Assembly: GCA_012510295.1 (NCBI GenBank)
Contig: JAAZID010000043.1
Span: 1 to 8,796, forward strand
DNA length: 8,796 nt
Direction: 5' to 3'
From: Methanomicrobiales archaeon
GTDB taxonomy: Archaea > Halobacteriota > Methanomicrobia > Methanomicrobiales > Methanoculleaceae
Part shown: positions 1 to 4,700 of the stretch, piece by piece
Numbering within the stretch: position 1 is the first letter of the stretch
Layout of the letters: every line of letters starts with the position of its first letter
Position numbers and translations under genes: made by a program
The notes under the pieces: model-generated
The model's database searches: none
What the model was told of the DNA's origin: nothing
The model's input: only the letters and a program-made list of their open reading frames with translations

Positions 1-369
1 AGTGAGGACTGCGGTGTCATCGAGGGGTGGCGGCAACTTATCGGGGTTATCTCCTCACAGCTCTGGCAGACGGTCGTATACGTCATCACCAGGTTTGTGC
101 TCGGGCTCGTTGCCGCGATCGCGCAGGCGATCCTGGTTATCATCGCACTGCTGGTCATCGCTATACCGTTCGTGCTCATCGGGATCGTGTTCCTCGCCAC
201 GCTCCAGGGTGGAGATCGTATCCTGTTACTCGCTCTCGGAGTCCCCTATCTCATAATCGCTATACCGGTCGCGCTCCTGATCGCGGTGCCGTTTATCACG
301 TTCTTCCGGTACTACGCTCTGCTGGTGCTGGAGGGGCTCAGGCCCGAATACCAGCTCCTCCCGGAGTAA
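1..369 (+). CDS. Multi-pass membrane protein, C-terminal part (5' end outside window)
   Basis: The frame is open from the first base to a TAA at 367-369, so this is the last 122 residues of a longer protein. A GTG at 97 could serve as a start but lies inside a hydrophobic stretch, and the open frame upstream (beginning SEDCGVIEGW) reads as normal protein. Hydrophobic segments fall at about residues 23-45, 46-67 and 74-108, the last probably two helices split near a proline. The end carries the string FFRYYALLVLEGL, which recalls the C-terminus of archaeal integral membrane proteins of the DUF7544/DUF4013-like kind (from memory, modest certainty). No catalytic motif is visible, so no function is proposed. 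It lies 64 bases ahead of the PrsW-like gene on the same strand, with a run of seven T between them. Confidence 0.75.
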   Translation, partial: SEDCGVIEGWRQLIGVISSQLWQTVVYVITRFVLGLVAAIAQAILVIIALLVIAIPFVLIGIVFLATLQGGDRILLLALGVPYLIIAIPVALLIAVPFITFFRYYALLVLEGLRPEYQLLPE

Positions 370-370
370 C

Positions 371-380
371 CCTTTTTTTC
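371..380 (+). terminator. T-rich archaeal-type terminator candidate
   Basis: Seven consecutive T (373-379) start four bases after the TAA of the upstream membrane protein gene. Archaeal RNA polymerase commonly stops at such runs without a hairpin. No strong stem precedes it. Some readthrough into the PrsW-like gene is possible, because no convincing TATA box lies between the run and that gene. Confidence 0.4.
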
Positions 381-433
381 GATCCCGGAGGGGGGAAACC
401 TCTTCTGCTCTCAGCACCAGAGCCCGGGACAGC

Positions 434-1129
434 ATGGTTGATGTCGAGCCGCTGGCGATCCTCGCCCTCGCACTGGGGCCGGGGGTCTTCTGGACCTGGT
501 ACTTCTACCGCCGGGACAGGTTTGAACCCGAGCCGGCAGCCCTCGTCATAAAGATCTTCCTCCTCGGTGCTCTCGTCACACTTCCCGTGGCCTTCATCGA
601 GGGGCTCTTCGGTCTCTTTATCGCATCACCGCTGGTCATGGGCGTCATCGTCGCACCCATCATCGAGGAATGCGGGAAGTTCCAGGTCGTGCGCCGGATC
701 GCTTACCGAAACATCGAGTTTGATGAACCGATGGATGGTATCGTCTACGCCGCCTCCGCCGGCCTCGGGCTTGCATCCCTTGAGAACGTTCTCTACGTCT
801 TTACGGCATATATGACGTCGCCGTCGCTTGCCGTCGGCACGATCATCGCCCGGGCGATCTTCTCAGTCCCCGGGCACGCGCTTTTTTCCAGCGTGTGGGG
901 CTATGCCCTCGGGCGGGCTAAATTCATGGCTGCTGAGCATCGCGGAGCGGTCGTCATCCGCGGACTCATCCTCGGGATGGTGCTCCACGGCATCTTCAAC
1001 CTCCTGCTCTTCTCCGCCGAAGTGGTCGCCTACGCCATGGTCATATTCATCCTGGTCCTGATACCGGGGTTATGGATACTCGTGGATAGAAACATCAGGA
1101 GTGCGCTTCGATGGCAGAGATCGCGGTAG
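434..1129 (+). CDS. prsW: PrsW family glutamic-type intramembrane protease
   Basis: The 231-residue polytopic membrane protein shows the conserved PrsW/CPBP-like signature blocks. They are EE at 78-79 with K82 (VAPIIEECGK), the segment from E98 to N118 (EPMDGIVYAASAGLGLASLEN, with D101 and the EN pair at 117-118), H148 in a PGHALFSSVWGYALG block, and H185/N189 (HGIFNLL). These conserved Glu and His residues are thought to form the active site of PrsW, which in Bacillus cleaves the anti-sigma factor RsiW. Archaeal substrates are unknown. About seven to eight hydrophobic segments span residues 8-26, 36-56, 58-80, 103-125, 133-155, 170-195 and 197-217. ATG at 434 is the first start in the frame after the preceding gene; no clear Shine-Dalgarno precedes it. 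The symbol follows the family, not a proven orthologue. The neighbouring membrane protein may be functionally linked, which is inference. Confidence 0.85.
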   Translation: MVDVEPLAILALALGPGVFWTWYFYRRDRFEPEPAALVIKIFLLGALVTLPVAFIEGLFGLFIASPLVMGVIVAPIIEECGKFQVVRRIAYRNIEFDEPMDGIVYAASAGLGLASLENVLYVFTAYMTSPSLAVGTIIARAIFSVPGHALFSSVWGYALGRAKFMAAEHRGAVVIRGLILGMVLHGIFNLLLFSAEVVAYAMVIFILVLIPGLWILVDRNIRSALRWQRSR

Positions 1130-1236
1130 GTGCCGGGCTCACTCGCGCGGAGATGCGGCGATCACGCGCCGGGGAGAGCCCGAAGACACTGATCCTGCGG
1201 GGGTGTGCCACCCAGACCAGGCTGCGATTCGATAGG

Positions 1237-1244
1237 CTTAATAT
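1237..1244 (+). promoter_or_regulatory. TATA box candidate for tRNA-Gly
   Basis: The sequence CTTAATAT is the best archaeal TATA-like element in the 162 bases between the PrsW-like gene and the tRNA. Its centre near 1241 predicts a start around 1266, giving a 5' leader of about 25 bases for RNase P to remove. The rest of this gap shows no gene. Confidence 0.4.
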
Positions 1245-1291
1245 CCGGGAGATCCCACTTTGTAAGGCACACAGTGCGAGAGCACAAGCGT

Positions 1292-1363
1292 GCGCCGATA
1301 GTGTAGTGGTTATCACTAGGCGTTGCCAACGCCTAAACCCGGGTTCGAGTCCCGGTCGGCGCA
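1292..1363 (+). tRNA. tRNA-Gly (anticodon GCC)
   Basis: The cloverleaf folds fully. The acceptor stem GCGCCGA (1292-1298) pairs with TCGGCGC (1356-1362), with discriminator base A at 1363. The D arm is at 1301-1316 with stem GTG/CAC. The anticodon stem AGGCG (1318-1322) pairs with CGCCT (1330-1334) around loop TTGCCAA, placing GCC at 1325-1327. The variable loop is AAAC, and the T stem CCGGG (1339-1343) pairs with CCCGG (1351-1355) around TTCGAGT. No intron is present. CCA is not encoded (the next bases are CTA), as in many archaea, so it must be added by CCA-adding enzyme. It reads glycine GGC and GGU codons. It borders the lower-GC stretch on its right. Confidence 0.97.
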
Positions 1364-1603
1364 CTATCACTTAATGTTTGAATCTATTCTGAAATCCCTC
1401 TTCTAGAGCGATGCCTCAGGATATCCTTGCAGAATTGTTAGGGCATCCCGCCTCAATCGAGGGGGGAGCACACTCATCAGCGGCTTCTATAGCCTGAGTG
1501 CAGTATAGACGTCAACGTAGTTCTTTACAGAGACTTGCAAGAGTATTTTGCTACAGTAGGGGACATAATTGGTAAAATAAGATGGGACTGGACAAAAACA
1601 GAT
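1364..1603. other. Gene-free 240-base stretch with several predicted stems
   Basis: No protein gene is supported here. Several complementary pairs are visible: GATGCC (1410-1415) with GGCATC (1442-1447), enclosing the perfect palindrome AGGATATCCT (1418-1427); CCTC/GAGG (1451-1454 and 1459-1462), extended by CCC/GGG (1447-1449 and 1464-1466) past one mismatch; and CACTCA/TGAGTG (1471-1476 and 1495-1500), continuing after a five-base bulge as GGCT/AGCC (1482-1485 and 1491-1494) around a TCTAT loop. The first and second stems share a base and may be alternatives. The folds could belong to an RNA on either strand, to the 3' end of the minus-strand membrane operon, or be chance. Confidence 0.35.
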
Positions 1604-1972
1604 CTAGTTCGTCAAGGATAGGTATTTCCTCTTGACAAAGACATATTCTGCGATCCGATCCGGTGTCTTTGTATCGACGATCAAGAGATCGGCATTTCTC
1701 AGCAGGCGGTACAACACCAGATAGGGCGATATCGCGAACACCATCACTATGATGGCAGGGGTAACCCTCTTTAACGTAAGCAACCCCAGATCCAGAACCG
1801 CAACGCCCGCAAAGATTATCGCGGCTATAATTGCGCCTGTGGGTGAGGTGAAGTCGGTTGGCCAGATTGCGCCATATAGATAGACAACCACAACGCCAAT
1901 GATGAACACTACCCACAGGTAGACGATCGTTATGACTGTTCCCAGTAACCATCCCGGTTTCGCTTCAGGCAC
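1604..1972 (-). CDS. Small membrane protein of unknown function (second gene of pair)
   Basis: This 122-residue protein has three hydrophobic segments at about residues 9-33, 46-66 and 70-89, then a charged C-terminal tail of about 30 residues (from RNADLLIVD) ending YLSLTN. I recognise no family and no catalytic motif. The start is GTG at 1972. It is preceded by a strong Shine-Dalgarno GGAGGG (1985-1980) with 7 bases of spacing, and this site lies at the end of the upstream gene, whose TGA is only 3 bases before the GTG. Translation of the two genes is therefore probably coupled, and the proteins may act as partners in the membrane. An overlapping longer reading frame (1952-1551) lacks such a signal and reads as a shadow. 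The gene is less GC-rich than the genes outside the cassette. Confidence 0.72.
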   Translation of the reverse strand: MPEAKPGWLLGTVITIVYLWVVFIIGVVVVYLYGAIWPTDFTSPTGAIIAAIIFAGVAVLDLGLLTLKRVTPAIIVMVFAISPYLVLYRLLRNADLLIVDTKTPDRIAEYVFVKRKYLSLTN

Positions 1973-1975
1973 TCC

Positions 1976-2263
1976 TCATCCCTCCTTTATCATCGATGAT
2001 AGCTCATCTCTTAAATAACCTATGGAAATGATGATCGACATGACCACAAATACCAGGTAGAGAACAATCAGCCCGATTTCGGAGATTTGACTGATTAATG
2101 CAAAAAATCCCCACGACCCTATTCCTAACAGAGTTGCCATGCGTTCCAGGATCCAGACCCCCAGAAAGAGGCACCCGACGATTAATGTATCAAAAAGGAT
2201 CAGGCAGCCCAGAACGAGTGTGAAGTAAGCTTTTTTCTTGATCACGCTCGTGAAAGGCATCAT
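1976..2263 (-). CDS. Small membrane protein of unknown function (first gene of pair)
   Basis: This 95-residue protein begins MMPFTSVIKKKAY, with a short basic stretch before a long hydrophobic segment at about 12-38. A weaker hydrophobic stretch lies near 48-58 and a further helix at about 62-83, and it ends in the charged tail RDELSSMIKEG. No family is recognised. Two adjacent ATG codons (2263 and 2260) are possible starts; only a weak GGAATA-like element precedes them. A TATA-like GCTTTAATC on the minus strand (about 2296-2288) would place transcription start close to the ATG, so the mRNA may be nearly leaderless. It forms an operon with the following 122-residue membrane protein. By hand count the DNA over 1561-2280 is about 46% GC, well below neighbouring genes. 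Confidence 0.7.
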   Translation of the reverse strand: MMPFTSVIKKKAYFTLVLGCLILFDTLIVGCLFLGVWILERMATLLGIGSWGFFALISQISEIGLIVLYLVFVVMSIIISIGYLRDELSSMIKEG

Positions 2264-2287
2264 CTATTCCAATATTTCCCCCTGCCC

Positions 2288-2296
2288 AGATTAAAG
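2288..2296 (-). promoter_or_regulatory. TATA box candidate for the small membrane-protein pair
   Basis: On the minus strand the element reads GCTTTAATC, about 25-30 bases ahead of the ATG at 2263. That spacing would give a leaderless or near-leaderless transcript. The match to the archaeal consensus is only moderate, and an A-rich run lies just upstream on that strand. Confidence 0.3.
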
Positions 2297-2370
2297 CAAT
2301 CGTTTTTTTGCCGGAAGTACCTGCGTGGCGGGTCAAAAATGTGAGCACAAAACAGAGGTGATTGAATAAC

Positions 2371-2422
2371 CTGTAAGGGGGCGCCTTACGCCTTCCAGAT
2401 CCAGCTCGAAGAACTGGATTTG
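2371..2422. repeat. Two tandem inverted repeats in the divergent intergenic region
   Basis: GTAAGG (2373-2378) pairs with CCTTAC (2384-2389) around a five-base loop. Immediately after, CAGATCCAG (2396-2404) pairs with CTGGATTTG (2414-2422), nine pairs including one G-T, around a nine-base loop. A perfect 12-base palindrome, ATGGCGCGCCAT, follows at 2429-2440. They sit between the divergent promoters of the small membrane operon and the permease. They could be operator sites, a small RNA or remnants of a mobile element; nothing decides between these. Confidence 0.4.
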
Positions 2423-2502
2423 TGCAACATGGCGCGCCATGAACCGGCGACTCATAGATGAGCACGAAAATGATCTTTTTCATACCTGCCCCGACGCGGA
2501 AC

Positions 2503-2510
2503 CTTTATGG
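2503..2510 (+). promoter_or_regulatory. TATA box for the amino acid permease gene
   Basis: CTTTATGG, preceded by GCGGAAC as a plausible BRE region, resembles an archaeal TATA box. Its centre near 2507 predicts a transcription start at about 2530-2534, only a few bases ahead of the ATG at 2538. This supports that ATG as the start and argues against the longer frame beginning at 2439. Confidence 0.55.
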
Positions 2511-2537
2511 CCGCCACCGTCACCTCCCCCTGTTGCC

Positions 2538-3962
2538 ATGGAGCTACAGCGGGGGCTCTCAGAATTTGACCTGACAAACATCATCGTCGGGGCGATCGTC
2601 GGCGCCGACATCTACATCGCGTCCGCCCTCACCGCCGGCCTCGTCGGTCCGTTCTCGATCGTCCTCTGGGTGGTGGCCGGACTCTTCGCCGCGACGATCG
2701 CTATGGTCTTTGCCTACTGCAGTTACTACGTTCCCCGCGTCGGCGGTCCGTTCGCCTACGTCTCAGAGGCGTTCGATGATTTTTACGGATTTCTCACCGG
2801 CTGGAGCATGTGGATCGCTGAACTCCTCGCGCTCCCGGTCTTTGCGATAGCGTTCACGAACTACCTCCAGGCGCTCATAGCGCTCACCCCGGTCGCAGAG
2901 ATCGCTATCCGGGCGCTCTTCATCGCCTCCCTGACGCTCGTAAACATCGTCGGCGTCCGGGCCGCAGGGAAGGTGAACGATGCTCTCACCCTCATCAAGC
3001 TCGCCCCCCTGCTCCTCCTCATCGTAGCAGGGCTTGGATTCTTCATCATCCGGCCGGAGATCCTCATCACAAACTACACCCCCCTGCTCCCGTTCGGACT
3101 CGATAACGCCGCTCACGCACTTGTCCTGATCTTCTGGGCATACGCCGGGTTTGAGCTCGGGACACTCCCGGCCGGCGAGGTGCAAAACCCGCAAAAAGCC
3201 ATTCCCCGCGCCATAACCATCGGGATGCTGATCGTCTCCCTCTTCTACATCCTCACAAACTTCGTGCTCTTCGGGCTCGTCAACTGGACCGGGCTTGAGC
3301 AGAGCACCGTGCCGCTCGTCGTCGCCGGGACTGCCCTCTTCGGATCGGCGGGGGTGATCATCATGACGGTCGGCGCGCTCTTCTCGGTCTCGGGATCAAA
3401 CGAATCCGGGATGCTCGGCAGCGCCCGACTCGCGTATGCGATGGCGATCGACGGCCTCTTCCCCCGGGCGTTTGCCCGGGTCCACCCACGCTACGGCACA
3501 CCCTACGTGGTCCTCATCGCCCAGGGGGCGATAGCATTCGTGCTCTCAAACGTCGGAAACCTCTCCGGACTGATATCGTTTGCCGTCCTCACCCTTGCAT
3601 TCTCGTTCCTGCTCACCTGCTTTGCGCTCATCGTTCTACGGGATGACCGTGCCGCAAAACTCCGGGGTCAACATATCCTCCCTCTTGCGGGCATCGCGAT
3701 CTGTCTCTTCCTCCTCTTCTCAGCCACGACCTTCGATAAGGTCGCAGGGATCCTCGTCATACTCGCCGGTATCCCGATCTACCTCTACTACTCGCCAAAG
3801 GAGGATATACATCACCTCAAAGCGCTCTTTTTATCCGAAGAGGCAGTGCTCCGACGGAGGCTTGAGGCAAAAGAGATATACCTTGCAAACCTGCTCGGTA
3901 TCATCCGCACGGTCGCCGGGTGGTTCAGGCGGCCGGCGAGCGATGAAGGCGGGGATGGGTAG
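2538..3962 (+). CDS. APC superfamily amino acid permease
   Basis: The 474-residue protein matches the amino acid-polyamine-organocation (APC) transporter fold and should carry amino acids or related compounds across the cell membrane; the substrate cannot be read from sequence. The first helix has the unwound glycine-rich motif GAIVGADIYIAS (18-29). Other family marks are PRVGGPFAYVSEAF (66-79), the FWAYAGFE block followed by GEVQNPQKAIPRAI (199-226), and HPRYGTPY near 316-323. Twelve hydrophobic segments can be counted from about residue 12 to 418. A charged, probably cytosolic tail of about 55 residues follows (420-474), with amphipathic helix character around 444-463. The frame stays open 33 codons upstream to 2439, but that part is proline-rich, starts before the TATA box and adds residues foreign to the family, so ATG 2538 is preferred. 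It converges on fae with a 19-base gap. Confidence 0.9.
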   Translation: MELQRGLSEFDLTNIIVGAIVGADIYIASALTAGLVGPFSIVLWVVAGLFAATIAMVFAYCSYYVPRVGGPFAYVSEAFDDFYGFLTGWSMWIAELLALPVFAIAFTNYLQALIALTPVAEIAIRALFIASLTLVNIVGVRAAGKVNDALTLIKLAPLLLLIVAGLGFFIIRPEILITNYTPLLPFGLDNAAHALVLIFWAYAGFELGTLPAGEVQNPQKAIPRAITIGMLIVSLFYILTNFVLFGLVNWTGLEQSTVPLVVAGTALFGSAGVIIMTVGALFSVSGSNESGMLGSARLAYAMAIDGLFPRAFARVHPRYGTPYVVLIAQGAIAFVLSNVGNLSGLISFAVLTLAFSFLLTCFALIVLRDDRAAKLRGQHILPLAGIAICLFLLFSATTFDKVAGILVILAGIPIYLYYSPKEDIHHLKALFLSEEAVLRRRLEAKEIYLANLLGIIRTVAGWFRRPASDEGGDG

Positions 3963-3981
3963 CCGCCCCCCTCCCGGAAGA

Positions 3982-4485
3982 TCACGCAAAGGGATGTTTC
4001 GCGGTATCCTTCTGTGCGAGCACCTCTTTCATCTTCGGCTCGCCCGTCACCGCCCGGCTGATAGCGATCTTCGTCGCCTCGTAATTCCAGTCGTAGATCT
4101 TCTTCTTATCGGTAGCATCCCACTCGATGAAGACCGACGCGATGATGACCAGGGTGTCGGCCTCCACCTCAGGGATTACCCCCTCTGCGACGCTATCCAC
4201 CACCGCCTTCGCGACAGCGGCCTGTGCCGGACCGAAGATCAGGAGGGCCTGACCGGCGTTCTTGATCGTGACCTTGTTGACCATCAGGGTCGGGGGTTTT
4301 GCCGGGATGTTCGGTGTGAGGACGGCGAGGAGCGGCGTATGCCCCTGTGCCGGCGATGCGAGCGCCGTGACGAAGGCCTGCTCTACACTGCTCCCCTTCT
4401 TTCCGATGACGAGATCGATGTGGGCAACCTCCGGCCCCTCGCCGACGAGTGCTTCTCCGATGAGTACCTGTGTGAAACTGACCAT
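3982..4485 (-). CDS. fae: Formaldehyde-activating enzyme
   Basis: The 167-residue protein is a full-length, stand-alone Fae. The enzyme condenses formaldehyde with tetrahydromethanopterin to methylene-tetrahydromethanopterin in the cytosol; in methanogens it is linked to formaldehyde detoxification and the ribulose monophosphate route for pentoses. The N-terminal block GEALVGEGPEVAHIDLVIG (10-28) contains the conserved catalytic-type His (H22). LLAVLTPNIPAKPPTLMVNK, KNAGQALLIFGPAQAAVAKAV, the NYEATK block and the terminal KHPFA all match the Methylobacterium protein as I remember it. No Hps domain is fused to it. ATG 4485 is chosen over an upstream ATG at 4515 because AGGAG (4500-4496) lies 10 bases ahead and the family begins here. 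Transcription appears independent, from the TATA box at 4540-4532, with a palindromic operator candidate in between. Confidence 0.95.
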   Translation of the reverse strand: MVSFTQVLIGEALVGEGPEVAHIDLVIGKKGSSVEQAFVTALASPAQGHTPLLAVLTPNIPAKPPTLMVNKVTIKNAGQALLIFGPAQAAVAKAVVDSVAEGVIPEVEADTLVIIASVFIEWDATDKKKIYDWNYEATKIAISRAVTGEPKMKEVLAQKDTAKHPFA

Positions 4486-4495
4486 AATCCAATAT

Positions 4496-4500
4496 CTCCT
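4496..4500 (-). promoter_or_regulatory. Shine-Dalgarno site of fae
   Basis: AGGAG on the minus strand, 10 bases before ATG 4485. It decides this start against the in-frame ATG at 4515, which would place the ribosome site inside the coding region. Confidence 0.7.
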
Positions 4501-4512
4501 GAATCTAGATCG

Positions 4513-4526
4513 CACCCATATGGGTG
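4513..4526 (-). promoter_or_regulatory. Perfect 14-base palindrome, operator candidate for fae
   Basis: CACCCATATGGGTG is its own reverse complement. It lies between the TATA box (4540-4532) and the predicted transcription start near 4510, at roughly -16 to -3. A protein bound there would block polymerase, so repression is the simplest reading. No regulator gene is next to it in this window. Confidence 0.45.
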
Positions 4527-4531
4527 TGAGG

Positions 4532-4540
4532 ATAATAAAG
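4532..4540 (-). promoter_or_regulatory. TATA box of fae
   Basis: The minus strand reads CTTTATTAT, a good archaeal TATA-like element centred near 4536. A start about 26 bases downstream (near 4510) gives a 25-base leader that includes the AGGAG ribosome site. Confidence 0.55.
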
Positions 4541-4549
4541 CATTGCGGA

Positions 4550-4590
4550 GAGTGGACCCTGCCGAGAGCAGGGACGGGAGGCGACCACTC
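4550..4590 (-). terminator. Nested stem-loop after the glycosyltransferase operon
   Basis: GAGTGG (4550-4555) pairs with CCACTC (4585-4590), enclosing CCCTGC (4557-4562) paired with GCAGGG (4568-4573) around a five-base loop. It lies between the stop of the GT-C-like gene and the fae promoter, so it may end the operon or stabilise its 3' end. Only a weak T-rich stretch follows on the minus strand, so the terminator reading is tentative. Confidence 0.3.
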
Positions 4591-4700
4591 CGGATGACAC
4601 GGCTTGGACTCTCCAGATCTTCAGAGCAGACTCACCCGTATGCCGCCACCGGAACAGCATGCACCCGCTCCATCCGCACATCGTTCCTCCTGTGCCGGCG

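Larger units (their letters stand above)
4505..4681 (-). other. Possible 58-codon small ORF with Shine-Dalgarno ahead of fae
   Basis: A reading frame opens at ATG 4681, 20 bases beyond the stop of the GT-C-like gene, and is preceded by a perfect AGGAGG (4691-4686) with only 4 bases of spacing. The product would begin MCGWSGCMLFRWRH and end HTHMGAI, with the TAG at 4507-4505 inside the fae leader. It is rich in Cys, Trp and Arg, has no recognised domain, and runs across the fae promoter. That makes it equally likely to be non-coding 3' sequence of the glycosyltransferase operon. Confidence 0.2.

Noticed and set aside
1292..1363. tRNA 3' end as an attachment site for an integrated element
   Set aside because: I found no direct repeat of the tRNA 3' end downstream and no integrase gene, so only the composition shift remains.
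1095..1370. 91-residue minus-strand reading frame with the string PGLEPGF
   Set aside because: It runs antisense through the tRNA gene, and PGLEPG is the well-known false peptide produced by translating the reverse complement of a tRNA T-arm.
1111..1374. 87-residue plus-strand reading frame
   Set aside because: It overlaps the end of the PrsW-like gene and the whole tRNA, and shows no domain or ribosome site.
1411..1482. Possible C/D box small RNA on the minus strand (CTGATGA near 1481, CTGA near 1414)
   Set aside because: The first base of the C box departs from consensus, no convincing C'/D' pair is visible and the terminal stem is only three pairs; the same bases also fit plain hairpins.
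1551..1952. 133-residue minus-strand frame overlapping the small membrane gene
   Set aside because: The overlapping 122-residue frame has a strong ribosome site and membrane-protein composition. This one lacks a start signal, and the ATG that would be in frame at 1979 is followed at once by a stop.
2439..2537. 33-residue N-terminal extension of the permease
   Set aside because: It lies upstream of and across the likely TATA box, is proline-rich and unlike the family; ATG 2538 fits better.
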